Assembly (NCBI RefSeq): GCF_900186865.1
Contig: NZ_LT906480.1
Location: forward strand, 700,001-764,000
Direction of reading: 5' to 3'
Source of the DNA: Stenotrophomonas maltophilia
GTDB lineage: Bacteria > Pseudomonadota > Gammaproteobacteria > Xanthomonadales > Xanthomonadaceae
DNA: 64,000 nucleotides
Positions 36,399 to 44,310 of the stretch are shown in pieces. The notes beneath the pieces are model-generated. The model was not told the DNA's origin, ran no database searches, and worked only from the letters and a program-made list of their open reading frames with translations. The position numbers and the translations under genes were made by a program. Position 1 is the first letter of the stretch. Each line of letters begins with the position of its first letter.

Positions 36399-37012
36399 GA
36401 CGGATCTCGTGGGGCAGCAGGAGCGGGTTGGATCAGTTTCCAGGCAACAACGGCGCCAGCCAGTGGCAGCCACACCCAGCGCAGTTCCGACAGCAGGGTG
36501 GCCAGGCCGCGCGCGCTGAAGAACTGTGGGGCGAACGGTGAAACGCGGATCGGTCGCCACGGTGCGAAGAAGCGTTGTTCGCTCCAGGGCCAGGCGAGGG
36601 CCACGCCGAGGCCGCCAGAGGTCATCGCATCCAGCAGCGGGTGGCTGGCAGCGCAGATGAAGACGAATACCGCCGCCTGCACGGTAGATGCCAAGCTTGG
36701 TTGGCACACACCCGCCGACCAAGGTCGGCGACTACCGGAGGCGTGCTGCGCCGACCAAGGTCGGCAATTACCAAAGAACGCCAGCACCGCGGCCAATGCC
36801 GCCAGCACGCCGGCAAACAGCAGCGAATGGCTGGCGCCGCGATGGCCGAACGCATCGGCGTAGGGAATGTGCAGCGCGAAGGCCAGTACATCGGCATCGG
36901 GCAGCATCGCTGCAATCACGCCGGCCGCCAGCAGGCGCGGCGGGATGCGGCCGCGATCAGCGGCGCACCACAGCGCCAGCGGCACAGCAGCATGGGTGAT
37001 GATCGAAGGCAT
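36395..37012 (-). CDS. DUF457/YdjM-type membrane metal hydrolase-like protein with REP insertion
   Basis: A 205-residue inner-membrane protein. Family motifs are kept: SIITHAAVPLAL, LPDADVLAF, HRGASHSLLF and CAASHPLLDAMTSGG, which carry the histidines and aspartates of the YdjM-like putative metal-dependent hydrolases. Residues 81-110 (GNCRPWSAQHASGSRRPWSA and ten more) do not belong to the family; they are encoded by a 90-bp repeat at 36683-36772, exactly 30 codons with no stop. The insert lies between two membrane helices. Upstream partner of the FAD oxidase by a 4-base overlap. Activity unknown. Confidence 0.8.
   Translation of the reverse strand: MPSIITHAAVPLALWCAADRGRIPPRLLAAGVIAAMLPDADVLAFALHIPYADAFGHRGASHSLLFAGVLAALAAVLAFFGNCRPWSAQHASGSRRPWSAGVCQPSLASTVQAAVFVFICAASHPLLDAMTSGGLGVALAWPWSEQRFFAPWRPIRVSPFAPQFFSARGLATLLSELRWVWLPLAGAVVAWKLIQPAPAAPRDPS
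36683..36772. repeat. 90-bp composite REP inserted in frame in a coding sequence
   Basis: Starts GGTAGATGCCAAGC and ends GGCAATTACC, so the ends are inverted GGTAG/TTACC. It holds three palindromes: TGCCAAGCTTGGTTGGCA, GCCGACCAAGGTCGGC and again GCCGACCAAGGTCGGC. The same units occur in intergenic places at 37048 and 37081. Confidence 0.88.
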
Positions 37013-37042
37013 CAGTCACACACCGTGGTCGTGCCGGCCTGG

Positions 37043-37108
37043 CTGCGCTCTGGCAGGTGCCAACCTTGGTTGGCACAGAAGCGCCGACCAAGGTCGGCCT
37101 CTACCAGA
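37043..37108. repeat. Palindromic repeats upstream of yraN stop side
   Basis: CTCTGGCAGGTGCCAACCTTGG (hairpin TGCCAACC/GGTTGGCA) followed by GCCGACC-AA-GGTCGGC and CTCTACCAGAG. The outer CTCTGG/CCAGAG also pair, giving one compound element in the 110-base gap between the DUF457 gene and yraN. Confidence 0.8.
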
Positions 37109-37122
37109 GCGGACGGTACCCA

Positions 37123-37518
37123 TCAGCAATCATCCAGCCGGAACGCATCACGCAGCCACCGCAGCTGCGGCGGCTCGCCGGTGGCGTCGACCACATCAAA
37201 ACGGCAGGGTGCATTGGCCAGCGCCGGGTTGTCCTGCAGGTACAGCTGCGCGGCGTGCGCCAGGCGTCGGCACTTGCGCACATCCACCGAAGCGGCACCG
37301 CCACCGAAATCCGATCGCGCGCGATAGCGCACTTCCACGAACACCACGGTGCCGGCATCGTCCATCACAAGGTCCAGTTCACCGCCGCGATAGCGCACGT
37401 TGCGCGCACGCGGCTGCAGTCCCGCCTGTTGCAGATGCTGCTCGGCGGCGGCTTCCACCGCCGAGCCACGTTGGCTGCGCTCAGCGACCACCGACGATCG
37501 GCATCGGCCGGCCGCCAT
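37123..37518 (-). CDS. yraN: YraN/UPF0102 endonuclease-like protein
   Basis: Small restriction-endonuclease-fold protein, proposed to act on DNA or Holliday junctions; role unproven. From ATG 37518, 131 residues; GTG codons at 37494 and 37491 are closer to the family N-terminus ([19 protein letters not shown]) and may be the real start. The PD-(D/E)xK-like core is visible: [17 protein letters not shown] and [15 protein letters not shown]. The gene overlaps the 3' end of lpoA by up to 38 bases. lpoA-yraN pairing is the E. coli order. Confidence 0.88.
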   Translation of the reverse strand: MAAGRCRSSVVAERSQRGSAVEAAAEQHLQQAGLQPRARNVRYRGGELDLVMDDAGTVVFVEVRYRARSDFGGGAASVDVRKCRRLAHAAQLYLQDNPALANAPCRFDVVDATGEPPQLRWLRDAFRLDDC

Positions 37519-39202
37519 TGAAGGTGGACCATGCCGGCTGGCGCAGGATGTTGCCGTTGCTGTCCAGGAACAGGGTGCCGGTGGCACCGTCCAGGCCGCC
37601 TTCGTTGGACAGCTTGTCCAGATAGGCGGTGATCTTCCAGGCATCGGCGCCGAACGCGAACAGGCGGCCGGCTGCACCGCGTGCGCTGGGCAGGGTGCTG
37701 GCGACCTGGCTGGCCGACGGCAGGCCCGACACGCTGCGCACGTTCCAGGCCTCATTCGGGTAGACGATGCCGTCCAGCGCCACGTCTTCTTCCACCTTGC
37801 CGCTGCCGATGGTCAGTTGCGAGGTGCCGACGCGGGTGGCGCCGCCGGCACCGGCCAGCGCCAGCTGCGGCGCCAGCAGGCGCGCCTGCGGCGCACGCAC
37901 GGCGAGGAATACGGCATCGACCTGGCCGGCATTGCGCACCTGCGCACCGACATCGCCGACCGCATCGCTGACACCGATGGTGGCCACCACCTGGCCGCCA
38001 CGCTGGGCGAAGCGCTGGGCGAAGGCGGCGGCGGCACGGCGGCCGGTATCGTCGGCGCTGTTGATCACCAGCGCCTTGCCGCGCTCGCGACCACGCAGGT
38101 ATTCAGCGGCGACGATGCCGTCATCTTCCGGTGCCAGCGAGAAACCGGCGCTGCCGGCCGGCGGCGCATCCTTGCCACGGTTCAGCGCCAGCACCGGCAC
38201 CTGCAGCTGCTTACGGCCGTACACCGCGTCCACTTCGTCGCGGCCCAGCGGGCCGACCACGAAGTCGGCACCGGAGGCCACGGCCTTGTCATAGGCGGCG
38301 AGGGCACCGGCCGGGGTACCGGCGGTGTCGATGAAGTTGATGTCCGGGCGGCGGCGGGTCTCGCCGTAGTACGCGGCCAGCAGGCCATCGCGCACCGGCT
38401 GCGCGGCGGTGGCCAGGCGGCCGCTGAGCGGCAGCAGCACGGCCAGCTTGGCCGGCGGGCGATAACCGTCGCTCATCGCCGGCGGGCGCTTGCTGGTGTC
38501 GAACTGGGCGGCGCCATCGCGGTCGAACGGTCGCGGCAGCGGCAGGCCGCGTGCGATCAGTGCGCGGCCGGCGAAGTTGTACAGCGGGTCGTTGGCCGGC
38601 AGGGCGGCGGCACGACTGCGCAGGGTGGCGTCGTCGAGGGTACCGAGCAGGCCGGCGATGGCGGCCTGGTTCTCGCTGCGCGCACTGCCGGTCAGGCTGG
38701 CATGGGCGCGGGCGCGTTCGGTGGCAGCGCCGAAGGCATCGCCGGTGCCCTGCAGCGCAGTGGCGCGGGCCAGATACCAGCGCGTCCGCAGTGCCGGCAG
38801 CACGTTGTCGCCGTGGTCCTTCAGCAGGGCCAGGGCCTGCCCCGGCTGCTTGTCGGCCAGCGCCAGCTCGGCACTGGTCAACTGGTAGCGCTGCAGGCTG
38901 GCGCCGGTCAGCTGGCGGGCGGTGAGCTGGCCCAGCAGGCTGCGCGCGCGGGCGCTGTCGCCGGCCAGGTGCCAGGCCCAGGCCGCATCGGCCAGGGCAT
39001 TGGCGCGGGCTCCGCCGCGCAGGGTGGCAGCCAGGCCTTCCAGCTGCAGTGCGGCGTCGCGCGGCTTGCCCTGGTCGATCAGCGCCAGCGCCTGGCTCTG
39101 GGCCGGCGATTCGGGCGCGCTGGTCAAGCTGGTGGTGGCACAGCCGGCCAGCAGCATCAGCGACAACGACAGGGCGGAGATCCGTGCGGCGGGCTTGTTC
39201 AT
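37481..39202 (-). CDS. lpoA: Outer-membrane lipoprotein activator of PBP1a
   Basis: LppC/LpoA: outer-membrane lipoprotein that reaches through the periplasm to stimulate peptidoglycan synthase PBP1a. From ATG 39202, 573 residues, starting [20 protein letters not shown] with lipobox LAGC. N-terminal TPR-like helical domain (about 30-250, [18 protein letters not shown]), then a type I periplasmic-binding fold (about 255-573: [73 protein letters not shown]). Transcribed away from rsmI, as its partner rsmI is in E. coli. Confidence 0.93.
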   Translation of the reverse strand: MNKPAARISALSLSLMLLAGCATTSLTSAPESPAQSQALALIDQGKPRDAALQLEGLAATLRGGARANALADAAWAWHLAGDSARARSLLGQLTARQLTGASLQRYQLTSAELALADKQPGQALALLKDHGDNVLPALRTRWYLARATALQGTGDAFGAATERARAHASLTGSARSENQAAIAGLLGTLDDATLRSRAAALPANDPLYNFAGRALIARGLPLPRPFDRDGAAQFDTSKRPPAMSDGYRPPAKLAVLLPLSGRLATAAQPVRDGLLAAYYGETRRRPDINFIDTAGTPAGALAAYDKAVASGADFVVGPLGRDEVDAVYGRKQLQVPVLALNRGKDAPPAGSAGFSLAPEDDGIVAAEYLRGRERGKALVINSADDTGRRAAAAFAQRFAQRGGQVVATIGVSDAVGDVGAQVRNAGQVDAVFLAVRAPQARLLAPQLALAGAGGATRVGTSQLTIGSGKVEEDVALDGIVYPNEAWNVRSVSGLPSASQVASTLPSARGAAGRLFAFGADAWKITAYLDKLSNEGGLDGATGTLFLDSNGNILRQPAWSTFNGGRPMPIVGGR

Positions 39203-39283
39203 GATCGGGTCCATGCGATGAGGGCAGCGGCCTTGGCCGGGTACACGCTACGATTCTACCCTTGCCCCGTGAGTACCGCTGAA

Positions 39284-40102
39284 ATGAGTGTCCCAACCCT
39301 GTACGTCGTCGCCACCCCGATCGGCAACCTGGCCGATCTGAGCCCGCGCGCGCAGGAGGTGCTGCGCGCGGTGGCGGCCATCTGTGCCGAGGACACCCGC
39401 CGCAGCGGCCAGCTGCTGTCCCATTTCGGCATCCAGCAACCGCTGGTGGCCCTGCACGAGCACAATGAGGAAGCGCTGTCGCAGCGCCTGGTCTCGCGCC
39501 TGCAGGCGGGCGAATCGCTGGCGCTGGTGAGCGATGCCGGTACCCCGCTGGTCAGCGATCCCGGCTTCCGCCTGGTGCGTGCCGCGCGTGCGGCGGGCAT
39601 CAAGGTCAGCCCGATTCCCGGTGCCTGTGCTGCCATCGCCGCTTTGAGCGTGGCGGGCCTGCCCAGTGACCGCTTCAGCTTCGAGGGTTTCTTGCCGGCC
39701 AAGGCCAGCGGCCGCCGCGACCGCCTGCAGGCGCTGGCCGGTGAAGTACGCACGATGGTGTTCTACGAATCCTCGCATCGCATCGCCGAGTCGCTGGCGG
39801 ACATGGCGGCGATCTTCGGCGGCGAACGCCCTGCGGTACTGGCGCGTGAGCTGACCAAGCTGTTCGAGACCGTGCTCGATGGCGATCTGGCCGGCCTGCT
39901 GGCCAAGGTGGAAGCCGACGAGAACCAGCGCAAGGGCGAGTTCGTGGTGATGGTGCAGGGCGCTGGCGATGATGAAGAAGCGCAGCTGGCGCATGGCCGC
40001 CGCGTCTACGCCAAGCTGAGCGAGCATCTGCCGCCGTCGACCGCGGCGAAGCTGGCGGCAGAGTTGACCGGTGCACCGCGCAAGGCGTTGTACGGCAGTT
40101 GA
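39284..40102 (+). CDS. rsmI: 16S rRNA (cytidine1402-2'-O)-methyltransferase
   Basis: Methylates the 2'-O of C1402 in the 30S decoding centre, using SAM. From ATG 39284, 272 residues (MSVPTLYVVATPIGNLADLS); a GTG at 39269 in frame adds five residues and cannot be excluded. Tetrapyrrole-methylase fold: ATPIGNLADLSPRAQEVL, ICAEDTRRSGQLLSHFGI, LVSDAGTPLVSDPGFRLV, PIPGACAAIAALSVAGLP, FYESSHRIAESL, ARELTKLFETVLDG. Divergent from lpoA with an 81-base shared gap. The very long open frame running upstream through lpoA is a shadow. Confidence 0.96.
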   Translation: MSVPTLYVVATPIGNLADLSPRAQEVLRAVAAICAEDTRRSGQLLSHFGIQQPLVALHEHNEEALSQRLVSRLQAGESLALVSDAGTPLVSDPGFRLVRAARAAGIKVSPIPGACAAIAALSVAGLPSDRFSFEGFLPAKASGRRDRLQALAGEVRTMVFYESSHRIAESLADMAAIFGGERPAVLARELTKLFETVLDGDLAGLLAKVEADENQRKGEFVVMVQGAGDDEEAQLAHGRRVYAKLSEHLPPSTAAKLAAELTGAPRKALYGS

Positions 40103-40108
40103 TGGATC

Positions 40109-40192
40109 GTGCGGACCAAGGTCCGCACCCACCAAAGCGGAATCCGCACCCACCAGAGCAGCGGAGTCGGTAGATCCACGTCATGCGTGGAT
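40109..40192. repeat. Two hairpin repeats after rsmI
   Basis: GTGCGGACC-AA-GGTCCGCAC (40109-40128) and GTAGATCCACG-TCATG-CGTGGAT (40171-40192). They lie between rsmI and rnpB; no T run follows, so a terminator role is unclear. Confidence 0.7.
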
Positions 40193-40241
40193 GGATGAAC
40201 CGGATGCCGCGATCAGCACGGCAGGAAGGGCGTGCGTAGGC

Positions 40242-40247
40242 TAGAAT
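40242..40247 (+). promoter_or_regulatory. -10 box of rnpB
   Basis: TAGAAT lies 8 bases before the first paired base of the RNase P RNA, the expected distance. A -35 is not obvious. Confidence 0.6.
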
Positions 40248-40255
40248 GTGCGCTG

Positions 40256-40608
40256 GCGGAGCCGGCCAGACAGTCGCGTCATCCCCTCGGGGGTGCCGAG
40301 GAAAGTCCGGGCTCCATAGGGCAAGGTGCCAGGTAACGCCTGGGCGGCGCAAGCCGACGGAAAGTGCAACAGAAAGATACCGCCTACGTCTTCTTCGGAA
40401 GGCCGGTAAGGGTGAAATGGTGCGGTAAGAGCGCACCGCGAGTCTGGCAACAGACCGGCACGGCAAACCCCACCTGGAGCAAGACCAAATAGGGATCCTT
40501 TGGCGCGGCCCGCGTTGGATCCGGGTAGGTTGCTTGAGCGTTGCGGTGACGTAACGCCTAGAGGAATGACTGTCCACGACAGAACCCGGCTTATCGGCCG
40601 GCTCCGCC
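40256..40608 (+). ncRNA. rnpB: RNase P RNA (class A)
   Basis: The catalytic RNA that cuts 5' leaders from pre-tRNAs. Ends pair as GCGGAGCCGGCC and GGCCGGCTCCGC (P1). Conserved blocks appear in order: GAGGAAAGTCCGGGCTCC, AGGGCAAGGTGCCAGG, AAGTGCAACAGAAAGAT, GGTAAGGGTGAAATGGTGCG, GTAAGAGCGCACCG, CAACAGACCGGCACGGCAAA and, near the end, TAGAGGAATGACTGTCC and ACAGAACCCGGCTTAT. About 353 nt. The P1 stem followed by CTCTTTCTTC may also terminate transcription. Confidence 0.97.
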
Positions 40609-40652
40609 TCTTTCTTCTACATGCGTGCTTCCATATGCGTGAACCGCGCATC

Positions 40653-40730
40653 GGTAGTGCCGGCCGCTGGCCGGCAGCTTCACGCTGCCAGCAGCGGCGG
40701 ACAGAATACCGGCCAGCGGCCGGCACTACC
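40653..40730. repeat. GTAG (SMAG-type) inverted pair
   Basis: GGTAGTGCCGGCCGCTGGCC and, 80 bases on, its inverted copy ending GGCCGGCACTACC. The pair can fold into one long stem. Lies between rnpB and the converging DM13 gene. Confidence 0.9.
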
Positions 40731-40747
40731 TCGACGTCGCGCGGTCC

Positions 40748-41227
40748 TCAACCCGGCGTACGGTACTGCCCGGCGGAGATGAACTGCTCGAACCGTTCAC
40801 ACCACACCACCACGGTGGTGTAGTCGTCCACGTTCACGTTCGCGGGCACCTCCACCAGGAAGCGGTTGAAGGTCTTCACCTCGCCGATGCGCTGGGCCTG
40901 CGCCTTGATCTTCAGGAAATCGGCCTTGTTGTCGACAAAGTCGCGGACCAGGTAGACCTTGTAGTCCGGCCCCGGGCCCATCTTGCCGTCGAACGCGACC
41001 TGGCGGGCGCTGACGCTGACCTTGCCTTCGGCCCAGTGCACCGCGTCGCTGCCCTTGAGGTCGCGACGGAAGGTGGTGTGGTAGCGGGCGTCGCCCATTG
41101 CCGCCTGCACCTTCGCGACCGGCGGGTCATCGGGAGCGATCAGGATGGGCAGCAGGTAGATGCCCAGGCCGAAGCCCAGGCCGAGGGTGAGCAGGTGGGT
41201 GGCGAGCAGGATGAGGGTACGGCGCAT
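40748..41227 (-). CDS. Membrane-anchored DM13-domain-like protein
   Basis: A 159-residue protein. One N-terminal membrane helix (MRRTLILLATHLLTLGLGFG, then LGIYLLPILI) anchors a periplasmic domain of about 120 residues with FRRDLKGSDAVHWAEGKVSV, GPGPDYKVYLVRDFVDNKAD, FNRFLVEVPANVNVDDYTTVVVWCERFEQFISAGQ. This is the layout of the DM13 domain, proposed to carry redox or heme-linked functions through its conserved cysteine (VWCERF). Stands alone between two repeat clusters. Function not established. Confidence 0.75.
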   Translation of the reverse strand: MRRTLILLATHLLTLGLGFGLGIYLLPILIAPDDPPVAKVQAAMGDARYHTTFRRDLKGSDAVHWAEGKVSVSARQVAFDGKMGPGPDYKVYLVRDFVDNKADFLKIKAQAQRIGEVKTFNRFLVEVPANVNVDDYTTVVVWCERFEQFISAGQYRTPG

Positions 41228-41544
41228 GGGGCCTCCATGTGGATGTGGATCGCGCGGCATGGCGCCGGGCATGACCACCTTGGGAGGTTGCGGGCGGCAT
41301 TTATAGACACAGTGCGAGACGCAAAAAGGGCACAGTGGGATGACCGCAGCGGCGCAGGCCCTGTGGCGCGGGCGAGAAGGCGCTGCGCCGGGAAGCTGAA
41401 TGACGCCGTTGGCAGTCCTGGAGCAGGTAGTGCCGGCCGCTGGCCGGCAGCTGCGTGGCCTGCCCGAAGATCCGGAGGTTGTCGGCCAGCGGCCGGCACT
41501 ACCCTGCTGGAAAGAAATGCCGACCAACGGCCGGCATTACCCGG
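41228..41544. other. Gap with promoter-like AT stretch and GTAG repeats
   Basis: No gene is seen. TTTATA at 41300-41305 (TATAAA on the minus strand) is a -10 candidate for the DM13 gene. From 41426 to 41542 lie three GTAG-type palindromes: one forward GGTAGTGCCGGCC unit, one inverted GGCCGGCACTACC, and a third ending CCGGCATTACC. Confidence 0.6.
41426..41542. repeat. Three GTAG-type palindromes
   Basis: Forward unit at 41426, inverted unit ending at 41503, and a diverged unit CCGACCAACGGCCGGCATTA ending at 41542. Same family as 16433-16570 and 61211-61283. Confidence 0.88.
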
Positions 41545-42297
41545 TCAGAAAATGACGTGGCTCTGTCCGTTGGCTGCACCCTGCGGGCCGAAGCGGCGCT
41601 CGTGGATCTCGCCGTGGCCATCGGCATCGATCAGCAGCACGGTGCTGGCGCGGGTGCCGTAATCGTCGCCGCGGATGAAGGCCGGGCTCAGCCAGCGCTC
41701 GCGTTCCAGGCCGATGCCGGTGTCGGGCAGGTCGCTGTCGGCGGGGCGATGTTCGTCGGCCAGCGCGGCCCAGAGCGGGGCCAGGTCCTCATCGCCGGCC
41801 TGCAGCCACGCCGACAGCGCGTCCATCAGCCGTCGGGTCTTCGGCCAGGGCGCGTCCAGCGCGCCGTTGGACATGCCATGCACACCCGGGCCCAGGCTCT
41901 GGCGCTCGGCGGGGTGGTTGCCCAGGTACTCCAGGCTGTCGCCATCGGCCAGCAGCAGGTTGAAGGGCGCATACGCGCCCGCCACGGTGGCCAGCCGGTC
42001 GATATGCACGGCGGCGGGGTCGCGGCCGCGCAGGAAGTCGGCCACCAGTGCTCCCCGGGACGGGCCGGTCTGTGCGGCCAGCGGATCACGGACATTGGTG
42101 ACCACGGCCATGCGGCCGCCGGCGCCGACGGCGGCCCAGCCACCGCCGGAGCGCAGGTCGCGCCCTCCGATGACGGAGGTCTCATCCTGCCAGGTGGCCA
42201 GCGCCGCGGTCGGGCGGGCGTGGAACTCATCACGGTTGCCGGTCATCACCAGCCGCCAGCGCGGGTGGTGCATCCAGCCAAGAGCGAGCAGGCACAT
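41545..42297 (-). CDS. NRDE (TANGO2-like) family protein
   Basis: A 250-residue protein from ATG 42297 (MCLLALGWMHHPRWRLVMTG) with the N-terminal family mark NRDEFHARPTAALATWQ, followed by GGRDLRSGGGWAAVGAGGRM, TNVRDPLAAQTGPSRGALV and ending with RASTVLLIDADGHGEIHERRF. The Cys2 near the N-terminus is conserved and resembles an Ntn-hydrolase nucleophile. TANGO2 relatives are linked to heme or lipid handling, but the bacterial function is unknown. It is divergent from the mraZ cluster, sharing the gap with its DnaA-like sites. Confidence 0.85.
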   Translation of the reverse strand: MCLLALGWMHHPRWRLVMTGNRDEFHARPTAALATWQDETSVIGGRDLRSGGGWAAVGAGGRMAVVTNVRDPLAAQTGPSRGALVADFLRGRDPAAVHIDRLATVAGAYAPFNLLLADGDSLEYLGNHPAERQSLGPGVHGMSNGALDAPWPKTRRLMDALSAWLQAGDEDLAPLWAALADEHRPADSDLPDTGIGLERERWLSPAFIRGDDYGTRASTVLLIDADGHGEIHERRFGPQGAANGQSHVIF

Positions 42298-42377
42298 GGC
42301 CTCATTGTGCATCGTTTGCGCAGTCCGGCGGCGTTTCCGGCCGGTTCCGGATGAATGCGCGGGCGATGTTTCACGCC

Positions 42378-42386
42378 TTGTCCACA
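42378..42386 (+). promoter_or_regulatory. DnaA-box-like site 1 upstream of mraZ
   Basis: TTGTCCACA, one base from the consensus TTATCCACA. It lies 127 bases before the -10 of the mraZ promoter. Confidence 0.45.
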
Positions 42387-42405
42387 GCCCTGAACTTCCG
42401 TTCAA

Positions 42406-42420
42406 TCTCAAAAATTGAGA
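42406..42420. promoter_or_regulatory. Palindrome between the two DnaA-like sites
   Basis: TCTCAA-AAA-TTGAGA, a perfect 6-bp-arm palindrome in an AT-rich stretch. Possible regulator site or hairpin; no regulator identified. Confidence 0.35.
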
Positions 42421-42433
42421 CGGATCAGCAACT

Positions 42434-42442
42434 TGTGGATAA
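42434..42442 (-). promoter_or_regulatory. DnaA-box site 2 upstream of mraZ (exact consensus)
   Basis: TGTGGATAA on the + strand is TTATCCACA on the minus strand, an exact strong DnaA box. With site 1 it faces inward, 47 bases apart, in the AT-rich control region of the cell wall cluster. Confidence 0.6.
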
Positions 42443-42512
42443 GCCTTGAACAATTCTCTAAAGGTTGTTGCAAGCCATTGATGCGGCTGGCGATTTCCCC
42501 GCTGAAAAGTTG

Positions 42513-42540
42513 TTGACAACCCTTCGGCCGCTGCTAAGGT
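42513..42540 (+). promoter_or_regulatory. Sigma-70 promoter of the division and cell wall cluster
   Basis: -35 TTGACA (42513-42518, exact consensus), 16-base spacer, -10 TAAGGT (42535-42540). It overlaps the first GGG box of the MraZ operator, as in E. coli Pmra. Transcript start about 42547, 75 bases before mraZ. Confidence 0.75.
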
Positions 42541-42583
42541 GGGCATCAGAGGGAAATCCGGGTGTTTTGTGGGTTTTCGTGGT
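42540..42583 (+). promoter_or_regulatory. MraZ operator: GGG boxes at about 10-bp spacing
   Basis: TGGG (42540), AGGG (42550), CGGG (42559), TGGG (42570) and TGGT (42580) fall on one face of the helix. MraZ binds such repeats in front of its own gene and represses the cluster. Confidence 0.75.
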
Positions 42584-42620
42584 TCAATGTTTCACCGGGC
42601 GAAGGATAGGTGCACGCGTC

Positions 42621-43067
42621 GTGTTCCAGGGCGAGACGGCCATCACAGTTGACGATAAAGGGCGCATGGCGGTTCCCACCGCTTACCGCGACCTCGTCGC
42701 GCGCGCCAGCAACAACCGTCTCGTGCTGACCTACAACCCGTTCGAAGCCGGCTGCCTGTGGCTGTATGCAGAGTCGGAATGGGAGCGGGTCCGCGACGAC
42801 GTCATGTCCAAGCCCAACACCCAGCGCGTCGTGCGCCTGTTGCAGCAGAAGCTGGTCGGCTCGGCCGCCCATCTGGAACTGGACGGCAACGGTCGCATCA
42901 GCATCCCCGCCAGCCACCGCGGTGCGGTGGGCATTGAGAAGAAGGCGGTATTGCTCGGTATGGGCGACAAGTTCGAATTGTGGAGCGAGCAGGCGCATCG
43001 GGCCCTGATCCAGCAGACGTTGTCTGACGAGGATCTGGGTGATGGGTTGCTCGACCTGAAGTTGTGA
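42621..43067 (+). CDS. mraZ: Transcriptional regulator MraZ
   Basis: AbrB-like DNA-binding protein and first gene of the dcw cluster; represses its own promoter. GTG start at 42621 gives 148 residues and the family N-terminus [20 protein letters not shown]. The second half repeats the fold ([36 protein letters not shown]). Ring-forming octamer in the family. The stop overlaps rsmH as GTGA. Its likely operator of four or five GGG boxes lies directly upstream. Confidence 0.97.
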   Translation: MFQGETAITVDDKGRMAVPTAYRDLVARASNNRLVLTYNPFEAGCLWLYAESEWERVRDDVMSKPNTQRVVRLLQQKLVGSAAHLELDGNGRISIPASHRGAVGIEKKAVLLGMGDKFELWSEQAHRALIQQTLSDEDLGDGLLDLKL

Positions 43068-44050
43068 GCCGGGGTGCCCGGATGCGCCCAGAAGCGCAGA
43101 CCGGTCACCTTCCGGTGTCGCAGTCGCCGGCGGTGCACCTGCCGGTCCTGTACACCCAGGTCCTTGAAGGCCTGAGGGTGATCGAAAACGGACGTTATCT
43201 GGATGGCACGTTCGGTCGTGGCGGTCATGCACGTGGCGTGCTCACCCAGCTCGGTCCCGAGGGGCGCCTGCTGGTCATGGACAAGGATCCGGAAGCCATC
43301 GCCGTTGCCGAGCGCGATTTCGCGCCGGACCCGCGCGTGTCCATCTTCCGTGGCAGCTTCGCCCAGCTGCTGCAGTGGGATGCGACGGCCGAAGGCCTGG
43401 ACGGCGTGCTGTTCGACCTGGGCGTGTCGTCGCCGCAGCTCGACGTGGCCGAACGTGGCTTCAGCTTCGGCAAGGACGGCCCGCTGGACATGCGCATGGA
43501 CCCGGACAGCGGTGAAAGCGCCGCGCAGTGGATCAACCGCGTGGAAGAGCGCGAAATTGCCGACGTGCTGTGGACCTATGGCGAAGAACGCCAGAGCCGC
43601 CGCATCGCCCGTGCCATCGTGGCCCGCCGTGAGAAGCAGCCCTTCTCCCGCACCGCCGAACTGGCCGAGCTGATCGCCTCGGTGATGCCGCGTGGGAAAG
43701 ACAAGATCCACCCGGCCACGCGCAGCTTCCAGGCCATCCGCATCCACATCAACCGCGAGCTGGCCGATCTGGAAGCCGGGCTCGATGCGGCCGTGGAACG
43801 GCTCAAGCCCGGTGGCCGGCTGGCGGTGATCAGCTTCCATTCGCTGGAAGACCGCATCGTCAAGCAGTACATGAACCGCCTGGCCAAGGCGCCGCCGGCC
43901 AACCGCCGCCTGCCTGAGGCGGTGGCGTTCGTGCCGACGCTGGACCTGATCGGCGGTGCCATCAAGGCGACCGACGAGGAACTGGCCGCCAACCCGCGTG
44001 CGCGCAGCGCCGTGCTGCGCGTGGCGCAGAAGCGGGAGGCCGACGCATGA
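43064..44050 (+). CDS. rsmH: 16S rRNA (cytosine1402-N4)-methyltransferase
   Basis: Methylates N4 of C1402 in 16S rRNA, the same base that rsmI (39284) modifies on its sugar. 328 residues from GTG 43064, which overlaps the mraZ stop; the ATG at 43082 is an alternative. SAM-binding motifs: [80 protein letters not shown], and the late [15 protein letters not shown]. Overlaps ftsL by ATGA. Confidence 0.97.
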   Translation: MSRGARMRPEAQTGHLPVSQSPAVHLPVLYTQVLEGLRVIENGRYLDGTFGRGGHARGVLTQLGPEGRLLVMDKDPEAIAVAERDFAPDPRVSIFRGSFAQLLQWDATAEGLDGVLFDLGVSSPQLDVAERGFSFGKDGPLDMRMDPDSGESAAQWINRVEEREIADVLWTYGEERQSRRIARAIVARREKQPFSRTAELAELIASVMPRGKDKIHPATRSFQAIRIHINRELADLEAGLDAAVERLKPGGRLAVISFHSLEDRIVKQYMNRLAKAPPANRRLPEAVAFVPTLDLIGGAIKATDEELAANPRARSAVLRVAQKREADA

Positions 44051-44310
44051 GCCGGCTGCTGCTGATCATCCTGCTGGCGTCCACCGTGGCCTCGGCGATC
44101 GGCGTCGTGTTCGTGCGTCACCGTCATCGGCAGACGTTCATCGAACTGTCGCGCGCCGAGCGCAAGCGCGATGACATCAACCTGGAATTCGGCCGACTGC
44201 AGCTGGAGCAGGCGACCCTGGCCGAGGCCAACCGTGTCGATCGCATCGCCCGCGAGAAGCTCGGCATGAAGTTCCCCGAGGCCGCCGACATCGTGGTGGT
44301 GCGGCCATGA
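44047..44310 (+). CDS. ftsL: Cell division protein FtsL
   Basis: Small bitopic divisome protein (87 residues) that forms a trimer with FtsQ and FtsB and activates FtsW-FtsI. One N-terminal membrane helix ([20 protein letters not shown]), then a periplasmic coiled coil ([40 protein letters not shown]) ending [13 protein letters not shown]. Identified mainly by size, layout and place between rsmH and ftsI. The cytosolic tail is very short. Overlaps ftsI by ATGA. Confidence 0.95.
   Translation: MSRLLLIILLASTVASAIGVVFVRHRHRQTFIELSRAERKRDDINLEFGRLQLEQATLAEANRVDRIAREKLGMKFPEAADIVVVRP

Noticed and set aside
37400-39283. Long open frame leading into rsmI on the plus strand
   Set aside because: Runs antisense to lpoA and has low-complexity Gly/Ala/Arg sequence; rsmI homology starts only at 39284.
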